Of a stretch of 64,000 bases of DNA, positions 34,705 through 45,785 are shown one piece after another. Location of the stretch: positions 23,712-87,711 of the forward strand of contig NZ_CAJUHF010000010.1 of the NCBI RefSeq assembly GCF_910585845.1. The letters run 5' to 3'. A program made the translations under genes and the position numbers. Numbering within the stretch: the stretch's first letter is position 1; each line of letters opens with the position of its first letter. The stretch comes from an uncultured Bacteroides sp. (GTDB lineage Bacteria; Bacteroidota; Bacteroidia; Bacteroidales; Bacteroidaceae). Below the pieces are notes generated by a model. It had not been told where the DNA came from. It saw only the letters and a program-made list of their open reading frames with translations, and searched no databases.

Positions 34705-36594
34705 ATGGAATATACAATTTTCATCCTGCTCCTTCCGTTCCTCTCCTTCCTCACGCTGGGAATAGCCGGCAAATGGATGACGCATCGGAAGGCAGGCTTC
34801 ATCGGCAGCACGGTATTGGCGGTAGTGACCCTATTGAGCTATATCACTGCCTGGCAATATTTCTCCGCCCCGCGCCTTGAAGATGGCACTTTCGCCACCC
34901 TTATGCCTTACAACATGACCTGGCTGCCTTTCACGGAGACACTGAGCATAGACTTGGGCATCCTGCTCGATCCCATATCCGTCATGATGCTCATCGTCAT
35001 CTCTACCGTGTCGCTGATGGTACACATCTACTCTTTCGGCTACATGAAAGGGGAACGCGGTTTCCAACGGTACTACGCCTTCCTCAGCCTGTTCACCATG
35101 TCCATGCTCGGACTGGTGGTGGCAACCAATATTTTCCAGATGTACCTGTTTTGGGAGTTAGTGGGCGTCTCTTCTTATCTGCTCATCGGATTCTACTATA
35201 CGAAACCGGCTGCCATCGCGGCAAGCAAGAAGGCTTTCATTGTCACCCGCTTTGCCGATTTGGGATTTCTGATCGGTATTCTTATCTACGGGTATTACGC
35301 AGGCACGTACACTTTCCAACCCGATGAGATGTCCTTGCTGACAGGAGGCGCTGCAATGCTTCCTCTTGCCCTTGGACTGATGTTCGTCGGCGGTGCCGGA
35401 AAGAGTGCGATGTTCCCGTTGCACATCTGGTTACCGGACGCGATGGAAGGTCCTACACCGGTCAGCGCACTGATTCACGCGGCTACGATGGTCGTGGCGG
35501 GTGTCTATCTGGTAGCGCGAATGTTTCCGTTGTTCATCGGTTATGCACCGGACGTGTTGCATATAGTGGCCTACGTAGGCGCATTCACGGCATTCTATGC
35601 CGCTTCCGTGGCTTGCGTACAGAGTGACATCAAACGTGTACTTGCCTTCTCTACCATCTCGCAAATAGGTTTCATGATGGTTGCTTTGGGCGTCTGCACT
35701 TCTGCTGACCCGCATCATGGCGGTTTGGGGTATATGGCGGGGATGTTCCACCTCTTTACACACGCCATGTTCAAGGCATTGCTCTTCCTTGGCGCGGGCA
35801 GTATCATCCATGCGGTCCATAGCAATGAGATGTCTGCTATGGGAGGTTTGCGCAAGTATATGCCCGTGACACATGTCACGTTCCTTATTGCCTGCCTTGC
35901 CATTGCCGGTATTCCTCCCTTCTCCGGTTTCTTCTCTAAAGACGAGATACTGGCGGCATGCTTCCAGTTCAGCCCTGTCATGGGTTGGGTGATGACAGCC
36001 ATTGCGGCCATGACGGCGTTCTATATGTTCCGCCTCTATTACGGTATCTTCTGGGGGAAGGAGAACAAGGAACTTCATACCGAGCACACTCCTCATGAGA
36101 GTCCGTTGGCAATGACCTTCCCGCTGATGTTCCTCGCTGCCGTAACGGTCGTGGCAGGTTTCATTCCTTTCGGCAAGTTCATTTCTGCCGATGGCACAGC
36201 CTATACGATTCATCTCGACTGGGCAGTGGCAGGTAGCAGCATTGCTATTGCGGTTGCCTCCATCGCGATTGCTACAATCCTGTATGCACGCTCCCAGCAA
36301 CCCGTTGCCGATGCACTTGCCCGCCGCTTCCACGGTTTGTGGACGGCAGCCTATCATCGTTTCTACATGGATGAAGTCTATCAGTTCGTTACCCACAAAA
36401 TCATCTTCGGTTGCATCTCCCGTCCTATCGCCTGGTTCGACCGTCATGTAGTGGACGGCTTCTTCGACTTCCTTGCCTGGAGTGCCAATGCCACCAGCGA
36501 CGAGATACGTGGGCTGCAAAGCGGACAGATTCAGCAATACACCTACGTATTCCTGTTGGGTACGCTGGCGCTAATCCTGCTGTTGCTGTTATAA
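34705..36594 (+). CDS. nuoL: NADH-quinone oxidoreductase subunit L
   Basis: A 629-residue antiporter-like subunit. Signatures: FWELVGVSSYLLIGFYYTKPAA, FVGGAGKSAMFPLHIWLPDAMEGPTPVSALIHAATMVVAGVY (with Lys and His of the channel) and the extended C-terminal amphipathic helix. It pumps protons at the tip of the membrane arm. Confidence 0.97.
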   Translation: MEYTIFILLLPFLSFLTLGIAGKWMTHRKAGFIGSTVLAVVTLLSYITAWQYFSAPRLEDGTFATLMPYNMTWLPFTETLSIDLGILLDPISVMMLIVISTVSLMVHIYSFGYMKGERGFQRYYAFLSLFTMSMLGLVVATNIFQMYLFWELVGVSSYLLIGFYYTKPAAIAASKKAFIVTRFADLGFLIGILIYGYYAGTYTFQPDEMSLLTGGAAMLPLALGLMFVGGAGKSAMFPLHIWLPDAMEGPTPVSALIHAATMVVAGVYLVARMFPLFIGYAPDVLHIVAYVGAFTAFYAASVACVQSDIKRVLAFSTISQIGFMMVALGVCTSADPHHGGLGYMAGMFHLFTHAMFKALLFLGAGSIIHAVHSNEMSAMGGLRKYMPVTHVTFLIACLAIAGIPPFSGFFSKDEILAACFQFSPVMGWVMTAIAAMTAFYMFRLYYGIFWGKENKELHTEHTPHESPLAMTFPLMFLAAVTVVAGFIPFGKFISADGTAYTIHLDWAVAGSSIAIAVASIAIATILYARSQQPVADALARRFHGLWTAAYHRFYMDEVYQFVTHKIIFGCISRPIAWFDRHVVDGFFDFLAWSANATSDEIRGLQSGQIQQYTYVFLLGTLALILLLLL

Positions 36595-36645
36595 TAGAGA
36601 AATGTCAATCGTAATTCGTAAACAGTAAAAAACACAATAGTAAAG

Positions 36646-38118
36646 ATGAACATATTAAGTATTTTTGTTCTCATCCCTCTGCTGATGCTTCTCGGCCTCT
36701 GGCTGAGCCGCAATGTTCGGCAGATACGTACGGTAATGGTGACCGGTGCATCAGCATTGCTACTGTCTGCTATATGCCTGACCATTGCCTACCTGCATGC
36801 CCGCGCCGCCGGAGAGACTGGCACCATGCTTTTCTGCGCGGATATGCCTTGGTATCCGGCACTCAACATACACTATTCGGTCGGTGTGGATGGAATCTCA
36901 ATAGCCATACTGTTGCTTTCCGCCATCATCGTCTTTACCGGCACATTCGCCTCCTGGCGTTTGCAGCCGCTGACCAAGGAGTATTTCCTTTGGTTCACCC
37001 TGCTCTCGCTCGGCGTATTCGGTTTCTTTATCTCCACTGACTTGTTCACAATGTTCATGTTCTATGAGGTGGCGCTCATCCCGATGTACCTGCTGATCGG
37101 CGTATGGGGCAGCGGACGCAAAGAGTACTCCGCCATGAAACTGACCCTGATGCTGATGGGTGGTTCCGCCTTCCTGTTGATTGGTATCCTCGGCATCTAC
37201 TATGGTGCCGGCGCTACGAGCATGAATATACTGGATATCGCCGCACTGCACAACATCCCCATCGAGCAACAACGCATCTGGTTTCCGTTGACGTTCCTCG
37301 GATTCGGAGTGTTGGGCGCCCTGTTCCCGTTCCATACATGGAGTCCCGACGGACATGCTTCCGCACCTACCGCTGTCAGTATGCTGCACGCCGGTGTATT
37401 GATGAAGTTAGGAGGTTACGGCTGTTTCCGCATCGCCATGTACCTGATGCCGGAAGCTGCCCAGGAGTTAGGGTGGATATTCCTGATACTGACAGGCATC
37501 TCCGTGGTCTACGGTGCCTTCTCGGCTTGCGTGCAGACAGACTTGAAGTACATCAACGCCTACTCCTCCGTATCCCACTGCGGACTTGTGCTCTTCGCTC
37601 TCCTGATGATGAATCAGACAGCCTGCACGGGTGCCGTCCTGCAGATGCTCAGCCACGGATTGATGACTGCCTTGTTCTTTGCCCTGATCGGTATGATATA
37701 CGGACGTACACACACGAGGGACATACGCGAGCTTTCCGGACTGATGAAAATCATGCCTTTCCTTGCCGTGTGCTACGTCATTGCCGGACTTGCCAACCTC
37801 GGACTTCCGGGGCTGAGCGGTTTCGTGGCTGAGATGACCATCTTCAATGGTGCCTTCCAGCATACCGATGTTTTCCATCGCACGTGGACCATCATTGCCT
37901 GTACCAGCATCGTGACTACTGCCGTTTATATCCTCCGGCTTGTCGGTAAGATACTCTACGGCACCTGTACCAATAAGCACCACCTGACCCTGACCGACGC
38001 TACGTGGGACGAACGTACTGCCGTCATCATCCTCATCGTCTGTGTGGCATGCCTGGGTATGGCTCCGCTGTGGATAAGTACGATGATCGGAGAGAGTGTG
38101 GTGAAGTTTATAATTTAG
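36646..38118 (+). CDS. nuoM: NADH-quinone oxidoreductase subunit M
   Basis: A 490-residue antiporter-like subunit. Signatures: FMFYEVALIPMYLLIGVWG, FHTWSPDGHASAPTAVSMLHAGVLMKLGGYG and SSVSHCGLVLFALL. It is homologous to NuoL and NuoN. A 120-base gap with repeats separates it from nuoN. Confidence 0.97.
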   Translation: MNILSIFVLIPLLMLLGLWLSRNVRQIRTVMVTGASALLLSAICLTIAYLHARAAGETGTMLFCADMPWYPALNIHYSVGVDGISIAILLLSAIIVFTGTFASWRLQPLTKEYFLWFTLLSLGVFGFFISTDLFTMFMFYEVALIPMYLLIGVWGSGRKEYSAMKLTLMLMGGSAFLLIGILGIYYGAGATSMNILDIAALHNIPIEQQRIWFPLTFLGFGVLGALFPFHTWSPDGHASAPTAVSMLHAGVLMKLGGYGCFRIAMYLMPEAAQELGWIFLILTGISVVYGAFSACVQTDLKYINAYSSVSHCGLVLFALLMMNQTACTGAVLQMLSHGLMTALFFALIGMIYGRTHTRDIRELSGLMKIMPFLAVCYVIAGLANLGLPGLSGFVAEMTIFNGAFQHTDVFHRTWTIIACTSIVTTAVYILRLVGKILYGTCTNKHHLTLTDATWDERTAVIILIVCVACLGMAPLWISTMIGESVVKFII

Positions 38119-38122
38119 GATT

Positions 38123-38161
38123 TATGATTTATGGGATGTACAATGCAATACATAAATCATA
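38123..38161. other. Inverted repeat between nuoM and nuoN
   Basis: TATGATTTATG (38123-38133) and CATAAATCATA (38151-38161) pair perfectly. No T-run follows, so it is not an obvious terminator; it could modulate mRNA stability within the operon. Confidence 0.6.
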
Positions 38162-38193
38162 GCCATAAGCAAACGCACCATTCAGAATGCATC

Positions 38194-38235
38194 ATTCATA
38201 ATTCATAATTCATAATTCAAAATTCAAAATTTAAA
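38194..38235. repeat. 7-bp simple repeat before nuoN
   Basis: Six 7-base units: ATTCATA three times, ATTCAAA twice and ATTTAAA once, ending just before the nuoN start. It could vary in copy number by slippage, changing the leader but not the protein. Confidence 0.8.
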
Positions 38236-38238
38236 AAC

Positions 38239-39678
38239 ATGGATTATTCCCAATTTCTCATTCTTAAAGAAGAGCTTTCGCTGATAGCAGTCATCGTCAT
38301 CCTCTTCGTTGCCGACCTCTTCATGAGTCCTGACGCGCACAAGAAGGATGGTAACGCACGGCTCAACACTGTACTTCCCGTCGTGTTGCTTGCCATACAC
38401 ACGTTGGTTACGATCATCCCCGGTCCGGTTATCGATGCTTTCGGCGGCATGTATCACAATGCACCGATACAAAGCATCGTGAAGTCCATCCTCAGTATAG
38501 GTACACTGATTGTCTTCCTGATGGCACATGAGTGGATGAAGCTGCCGGATACCATCATCAAGCAAGGTGAGTTCTATCTGTTGACACTCTGTACGCTGCT
38601 GGGTATGTATTTCATGATTTCCGCCGGACATTTCCTGCTGTTCTTCGTCGGACTGGAGACTGCAAGTGTTCCGATGGCAGCCTTGGTGGCCTTCGACAAA
38701 TATCGCCATCACTCGGCCGAAGCCGGTGCCAAATACATTCTTACGGCATTGTTCTCCAGTGGTCTGCTGCTGTACGGTATTTCCTTGATTTACGGTACGA
38801 CGGGTACCCTCTACTTCGAAGACATTCCTGCCGGACTGAGCGGTAGTCCGTTGCAAATCATGGCATTCGTATTCTTCTTCTCCGGCATGGGGTTCAAGTT
38901 GTCTCTTGTTCCTTTCCACCTTTGGACGGCAGACGTTTACGAAGGTGCCCCAAGTACGGTGACGGCTTATCTGAGTGTCATATCCAAAGGTGCGGCTGCC
39001 TTCACCCTGCTGACTATCCTGATTAAGGTGTTCGCTCCCATGACGGACCAGTGGCAGGAAGTGCTCTATTGGGTCATTATCGCTTCCATCACCTTGGCAA
39101 ATCTCTTCGCCCTGCGTCAGGAGAACCTGAAACGTCTGATGGCGTTCTCCAGTATCTCGCAAGCAGGTTACATCATGCTGGGTGTCATCAGTGGCAGTGC
39201 TCAGGGTATGGCCTCGTTGGTATACTACGTACTTATCTACATGTTTGCCAACCTCTCCGTATTCACCGTGATCACGATTGTCGCTCTGCGTGCACATCGC
39301 TTCACGCTCGAGGATTATAACGGGTTGTACGGAACCAATCCCAAACTGGCGTTCCTCATGACGCTTGCCCTGTTCTCGCTGGCAGGTATTCCGCCGTTTG
39401 CTGGTTTCTTCTCGAAGTTCTTTATTTTCGCAGCGGCTTTCAACGGTGGTTTCCATCTGCTGGTATTCATTGCGCTGATCAATACGGTGCTTTCGCTCTA
39501 CTACTACCTGAAGATCGTAAAAGCGATGTATATCAACCGGAACGATGAACCTATCGCCACGTTCCGCAGTGATAATTACACGCGTGCCAGCCTCATCATC
39601 TGTACAATTGGCATCATCGTGCTGAGCTTCGCAAGTGTGATTTATCAGAATATAGACAAGTTTTCTTTCGGACTGTAA
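38239..39678 (+). CDS. nuoN: NADH-quinone oxidoreductase subunit N
   Basis: A 479-residue antiporter-like subunit. Signatures: FFVGLETASVPMAALVAFDK, GMGFKLSLVPFHLWTADVYEGAPSTVTAYLSVISKGAA and SSISQAGYIMLGV. It closes the operon nuoA-B-CD-H-I-J-K-L-M-N. A hairpin sits on its stop codon. Confidence 0.97.
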   Translation: MDYSQFLILKEELSLIAVIVILFVADLFMSPDAHKKDGNARLNTVLPVVLLAIHTLVTIIPGPVIDAFGGMYHNAPIQSIVKSILSIGTLIVFLMAHEWMKLPDTIIKQGEFYLLTLCTLLGMYFMISAGHFLLFFVGLETASVPMAALVAFDKYRHHSAEAGAKYILTALFSSGLLLYGISLIYGTTGTLYFEDIPAGLSGSPLQIMAFVFFFSGMGFKLSLVPFHLWTADVYEGAPSTVTAYLSVISKGAAAFTLLTILIKVFAPMTDQWQEVLYWVIIASITLANLFALRQENLKRLMAFSSISQAGYIMLGVISGSAQGMASLVYYVLIYMFANLSVFTVITIVALRAHRFTLEDYNGLYGTNPKLAFLMTLALFSLAGIPPFAGFFSKFFIFAAAFNGGFHLLVFIALINTVLSLYYYLKIVKAMYINRNDEPIATFRSDNYTRASLIICTIGIIVLSFASVIYQNIDKFSFGL

Positions 39679-39687
39679 ACAGTCCGA
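39668..39687 (+). terminator. Hairpin over the nuoN stop codon
   Basis: TCGGACTGT and ACAGTCCGA pair perfectly around AA, with the stop codon TAA in the loop region. A long T-run is absent, so termination is uncertain; it may protect the 3' end. Confidence 0.5.
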
Positions 39688-39834
39688 GAGAAAACTAAAA
39701 ACTTAAAGGGTCTACACTCTTCACATCTTTCACCCGCTCATTTAAATACATACTGCACAAACATTTACGGTGAAGGATTCAATACACCGCACGATACTAT
39801 AATTCATATAGACCTTTTATAGATTCTTCCCCTT

Positions 39835-39922
39835 GTTTTTATTTATTCGAACTCCCGTTTTTATTCATTCGAACCCCTACTTTTATTCGTTCAACCCCCT
39901 GCTTTTATTCGTTCTTCACGGT
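39835..39922. repeat. 22-bp-period tandem array, 4 units (first family)
   Basis: Units start at 39835, 39857, 39879 and 39901 with core TTTTATTCGTTCGAACCCC. It lies in the gap between the convergent nuoN and MscS genes. Confidence 0.92.
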
Positions 39923-40026
39923 TGTGGTTCACGTATTCCACGGTTGTGGTTCACGTGTTTCATGCTTGTGGAACACGTGCTCCACCAATGTGGAGAAGCT
40001 GTTCCACGACCGTGGATAACGAATCA
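39917..40026. repeat. 22-bp-period tandem array, 5 units (second family, adjoining)
   Basis: Units start at 39917, 39939, 39961, 39983 and 40005, core CACGGTTGTGGTTCACGT. It follows directly on the previous array; the period stays 22 while the sequence changes entirely. The remaining 113 bases to the MscS gene show nothing. Confidence 0.9.
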
Positions 40027-40139
40027 AACCCGTATGTTAACTTTATCAACACACGCAGTTATCACAATAAAAACATGGCATAAATGTTTCTGTTGAGTGG
40101 ATTCAGAACATTATAAGCAGGGATACTCCATCAGTGAGT

Positions 40140-41414
40140 TCAGGAAGGCACATCCACTCCTTCCGGAGACGCATTCCTGAAATCACCACCGGAAGGCAAT
40201 TGGAACACACGTAAGTCGAACTCGGAGATGATGGCCAGCAGATGGTCGAACACATCGGACTGAAGGTTCTCATAGGGAATCCAAACGGTAGTGGCGGAAA
40301 AGAAATAAAGTTCCAAGGGAATGCCGCGGTCGGTAGGCTGGAGCTGGCGTACCATGCAGGTCATGTCATGGTTCACTCCGGGGTGCTGCCTGAGATAGTT
40401 GTTCAGATAGGCACGGAAGACACCAAGGTTCGTCTGGTGGGAACCGTTTACAAGGATGGAGTTGTCAATGTCATGCTCACGGTTATACTCCTTTATCGCC
40501 TCTTCCGTCCGGTCGATGTAATCGGTCAGGAGCTGGATACGGCGGTACTTTTCCAGCATTTCAGGCGTACAGAACTTCACGCTGTTCATGTCAATGTTGA
40601 TGGAGCGCTTGATGCGGCGTCCACCACTCTCCTTCATACCGCGCCAATTCTGGAAGGAGTCACTTACGAGCAGATAAGGAGGAATGGTGGTAATGGTCTT
40701 GTCGAAGTTGCGGACTTTCACGGTGTTCAGCGAAACCTCTATCACATCGCCATCGGCGCCGTACTTGGGCATAGTGATCCAGTCGCCCACCTTCAGCATG
40801 TCGTTAGCGGAGAGCTGCACGCCGGAGACGAAGCCCATGATACTGTCCTTGAACACCAGCATCAGTACTGCCGCCGAAGCACCCAGACCAGTGAGCAACA
40901 CACTGGGCGAACGGTCTATCAGAATGCTGACCACGACGATGCCGCCAATGAAATAAAGAGTGACCTGTGCTGTCTGCAAAAGTCCTTTCAACGGACGGTC
41001 GCGAAACTGTTCTTTCTCACTATAGACCGTATAGACAGCTTTCAGCAAGGCATTGATGAAGCTGAGGAACATGACGATAATGAAGATATAACAAAAACGC
41101 TGAATCAACGCAAGCGTTACCGAACCTGCATCAGTAAACGCCAACGGAATCAGGAAGTAGACGAAAATAGGTGCTACCATACGACTGAGGTGTACCATCA
41201 CTTTACGGTCGAAAACGATATCATCCCACGTTGCTTTAGTCTGCTTGACCAAGCGAGCCACGGCATTCAACAGAATTTTCCGGCAAATGGCATCCGCCAG
41301 ATAAGCGATGAGGAATACCCCCAGAAAAACAATAAACTGGTCCAGCTGGTCGGCTACCGAATGGCTGAAACCTAACGATTGAAGTGTTTCATTGACTTGT
41401 TGTACGATGTTCAT
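40140..41414 (-). CDS. MscS-type mechanosensitive channel (YbdG-like)
   Basis: A 424-residue protein with about five N-terminal membrane segments followed by the MscS pore and beta domain: LTGLGASAAVLMLVFKDSIMGFVSGVQLSANDMLKVGDWITMP, then VSLNTVKVRNFDKTITTIPPYLLVSDSFQNW. The extra insert between the beta domain and the C-terminal alpha/beta part places it nearer E. coli YbdG than MscS itself. It should release solutes on hypo-osmotic shock. It stands alone in the gap between nuo and the ATPase module. Confidence 0.9.
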   Translation of the reverse strand: MNIVQQVNETLQSLGFSHSVADQLDQFIVFLGVFLIAYLADAICRKILLNAVARLVKQTKATWDDIVFDRKVMVHLSRMVAPIFVYFLIPLAFTDAGSVTLALIQRFCYIFIIVMFLSFINALLKAVYTVYSEKEQFRDRPLKGLLQTAQVTLYFIGGIVVVSILIDRSPSVLLTGLGASAAVLMLVFKDSIMGFVSGVQLSANDMLKVGDWITMPKYGADGDVIEVSLNTVKVRNFDKTITTIPPYLLVSDSFQNWRGMKESGGRRIKRSINIDMNSVKFCTPEMLEKYRRIQLLTDYIDRTEEAIKEYNREHDIDNSILVNGSHQTNLGVFRAYLNNYLRQHPGVNHDMTCMVRQLQPTDRGIPLELYFFSATTVWIPYENLQSDVFDHLLAIISEFDLRVFQLPSGGDFRNASPEGVDVPS

Positions 41415-41474
41415 AATATTGTATATCTGCTCTTTGTTTGTTACTTTTAAGTTTTTAGGGTGTTGGGGTGTTAA

Positions 41475-41510
41475 GACTAGACTAGACTAGACTACACTAC
41501 ACTACACTCC
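41475..41510. repeat. 5-bp simple repeat
   Basis: Seven units of 5 bases, GACTA/CACTA type, lie just past the stop of the DUF4435 gene and before the MscS promoter region. It is prone to slippage. Confidence 0.85.
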
Positions 41511-41513
41511 GCT

Positions 41514-43377
<1,864 letters not shown>

Positions 43378-43399
43378 AGTCTTCTTTTTTAATTTGGAA

Positions 43400-43407
43400 C
43401 AAATATA
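43400..43407 (-). promoter_or_regulatory. -7 element of the ATPase-DUF4435 operon
   Basis: The minus strand reads TATATTTG, an exact TAnnTTTG, 23 bases before the ATPase start. Confidence 0.5.
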
Positions 43408-43582
43408 AGGGTTTATCTCTGATTTCCGTATGACAGGAAAGGGAAAAAATGAAGATGGGGTGTAGAGGTGTAGACTTTAAACCTCTCCCCTTGTTCCCCC
43501 TCTCTTACGGAAAGAAGCGGACAAGCTCTTCCCTATTTCAAAAAATAATTGTTCCTTTGCACCCTCAAAACATAGATATAGT

Positions 43583-44494
43583 ATGAACAAGAACCTAAAA
43601 GGGCACCTCTTTGCCCTGACCGCCAATATTTTATGGGGGCTGATGGCTCCCATCGGTAAATCCACACTCATGGAGTTTTCCGCCCTGTCAGTGACCACAT
43701 TCCGTATGGTAGGAGCGGCGGCCTGCTTCTGGCTGCTGTCCGCCTTCTGCAAGCGTGAGCAGGTGGATCATCGGGATATGCTGAAGATATTCTTCGCCTC
43801 ACTCTTCGCACTGGTGTTCAACCAAGGTGTCTACATCTTCGGGCTTTCCATGACTTCGCCCATCGACGCCTCCATCGTGACCACCACGCTCCCCATCGTC
43901 ACCATGATCATAGCCGCCATCTACCTGAAAGAACCTATCACCAACCTGAAAGTACTGGGTATCTTCGTAGGTGCCATAGGTGCATTGATACTTATCATGA
44001 GCAGCCACACCGCCGGTGGCGGCAACGGCAGCATCATCGGCGACCTGCTCTGTCTGGTGGCACAGATCAGCTTCTCCATCTATCTGACCGTGTTCAAAGG
44101 ATTGTCGCAAAAGTACTCTCCCATCACGCTGAACAAATGGATGTTCGTCTACGCATCCATGTGCTACATCCCGCTCTCCTATCACGACGTGGCAAGCATC
44201 CAGTGGACGGAGATTTCCGCGGCAGCCTTCTTCCAGATCGGCTATGTGGTGGTGGGTGGCAGTTTCCTCGCCTATATCTTCATCATGAATGCCCAGCGAC
44301 TGCTGCGCCCCACTGTGGTAAGTATGTATAATTATATGCAACCCATCGTAGCATCTGTCGCTGCCATTATCATGGGATTGGGCGTATTCGGATGGGAAAA
44401 GGGAGTGGCCGTAGCTCTGGTATTCCTTGGTGTATATATCGTGACGAAAAGTAAATCAAAAGCCGACTTCGAGCGGGCCGGTAAGGAAATATAA
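43583..44494 (+). CDS. EamA/DMT-superfamily transporter
   Basis: A 303-residue inner-membrane protein with ten predicted helices in two EamA repeats: AANILWGLMAPIGKSTLME in the first and LLCLVAQISFSIYLTVFKGLS in the second. It belongs to the drug/metabolite transporter superfamily, whose substrates include amino acids and metabolites; the substrate here cannot be told. It stands alone and converges with meaB across a pairing repeat. Confidence 0.88.
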   Translation: MNKNLKGHLFALTANILWGLMAPIGKSTLMEFSALSVTTFRMVGAAACFWLLSAFCKREQVDHRDMLKIFFASLFALVFNQGVYIFGLSMTSPIDASIVTTTLPIVTMIIAAIYLKEPITNLKVLGIFVGAIGALILIMSSHTAGGGNGSIIGDLLCLVAQISFSIYLTVFKGLSQKYSPITLNKWMFVYASMCYIPLSYHDVASIQWTEISAAAFFQIGYVVVGGSFLAYIFIMNAQRLLRPTVVSMYNYMQPIVASVAAIIMGLGVFGWEKGVAVALVFLGVYIVTKSKSKADFERAGKEI

Positions 44495-44502
44495 GATTTC
44501 GG

Positions 44503-44573
44503 ACAAAAAGACAAAAAGATATATTCTTCTCCTTCATAATTTGGCAGATTCATACTCCTTTTGTCTTTTTGTC
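44503..44573. terminator. Inverted repeat between convergent genes, possible bidirectional terminator
   Basis: Arms ACAAAAAGACAAAAAG (44503-44518) and CTTTTGTCTTTTTGTC (44558-44573) pair with one bulge. Each arm gives a T-rich tail, one on each strand. The A/T-rich stem makes efficiency uncertain. Confidence 0.55.
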
Positions 44574-44580
44574 TTTCTGT

Positions 44581-45699
44581 CTAAAAACCTTCTGTCTGTC
44601 CCCCTTTCAGACCTTCGAAATAGGTATCGAGCAGTGTCTTTGCCGCAACAAAAGAGGTGAGTTTACCTTGCAAGACTTGTTGTTCCTTATCCGCCAGCAT
44701 CGCTTCGATGGCGGGATTGTGATAGAAGCTGTCGCGCAAGCGTTCGTTGATGCTCTCATACATCCAGTACTTGCTCTGCTCGTTGCGGCGATGTTCAAAG
44801 TAACCGTTCTCTTTCACAAAAGCGATGTAGTCATAAATCATGGTCCATATTTCCTCTACCCCCAGGTTGTAGAAACCGGAATAGGTCAGTACTTGCGGCG
44901 TCCATCCGGATTCAGGGGCAGGAAACAGATGCAATGCATTGCGGAACTGCGTAGCCGCCAACTTCGCACGGTCCAAGTTATCGCCGTCCGCCTTGTTGAT
45001 GACAATTCCGTCCGCCATTTCCATGATACCGCGTTTGATGCCCTGCAACTCGTCGCCCGTACCTGCCAGTTGGATCAGCAGAAAGAAATCGACCATCGAA
45101 TGAACAGCCGTCTCGCTCTGCCCCACGCCTACCGTCTCCACAAATATCTTGTCGAACCCTGCGGCCTCACACAAGATGATCGTTTCCCGCGTCTTGCGTG
45201 CCACTCCTCCCAACGAGCCTGCCGAAGGACTGGGGCGGATAAAAGATTTAGGATGAACCGACAGTTTCTCCATGCGCGTCTTATCGCCCAAGATGCTGCC
45301 CTTGCTGCGCTCACTGCTGGGGTCGATGGCAAGCACCGCCAGTTTGCCCGCATACTTCTCCAGCACATGCAGACCAAAAACATCGATCGAAGTACTCTTG
45401 CCTGCACCCGGCACCCCACTGATGCCCACGCGGACCGAATTGCCTGAATAGGGTAAACATTTCTCGATGACCTCCTGTGCCACAATCTGATGCTCCGGTT
45501 TCACACTCTCCACCAGAGTAACTGCCTGGCTCAGCACCGTCACATTCCCCTTTACGATGCCTTCTACAAAATCCGCCACAGAAAGCAGTTGTTTCTTCGG
45601 TTTCGGGCGGCGGTAGGGATTGACGGAGGAAGGTTGCTCAACGCCTGCATTGACAACCAATCCTTTGTAAGCTTCATTGTTTTCGGGATGTTCCATCAT
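44581..45699 (-). CDS. meaB: Methylmalonyl-CoA mutase-associated GTPase MeaB
   Basis: A 372-residue G3E-type GTPase: Walker A VGISGVPGAGKSTSIDVF, SSERSKGSILGDKTRM, ETVGVGQSETAVHSMVD and the NKADGDN guanine motif. MeaB protects and reloads B12 on methylmalonyl-CoA mutase, which makes succinate-to-propionate conversion possible in Bacteroides. The mutase genes are not in the window. It has a start with two Met codons and an N-terminal extension of about 30 residues. Confidence 0.95.
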   Translation of the reverse strand: MMEHPENNEAYKGLVVNAGVEQPSSVNPYRRPKPKKQLLSVADFVEGIVKGNVTVLSQAVTLVESVKPEHQIVAQEVIEKCLPYSGNSVRVGISGVPGAGKSTSIDVFGLHVLEKYAGKLAVLAIDPSSERSKGSILGDKTRMEKLSVHPKSFIRPSPSAGSLGGVARKTRETIILCEAAGFDKIFVETVGVGQSETAVHSMVDFFLLIQLAGTGDELQGIKRGIMEMADGIVINKADGDNLDRAKLAATQFRNALHLFPAPESGWTPQVLTYSGFYNLGVEEIWTMIYDYIAFVKENGYFEHRRNEQSKYWMYESINERLRDSFYHNPAIEAMLADKEQQVLQGKLTSFVAAKTLLDTYFEGLKGGQTEGF

Positions 45700-45751
45700 A
45701 CAATTAAGTTATTTAATTTTCGCAAGCTCAACTTGAGTAGGAAACAAGATA

Positions 45752-45781
45752 CGAAAGTTGAACTTGCGAAACTTGAGTTAA
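45752..45781. repeat. 30-bp hairpin-forming dispersed element, copy 2
   Basis: Begins CGAAAGTTGAACTTGCGAAA and ends CTTGAGTTAA, matching 10081-10110. It lies four bases past the DUF1573 stop codon, as copy 1 follows the CE8 gene. A related inverted piece is at 45721-45738. Confidence 0.6.
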
Positions 45782-45785
45782 GTTA

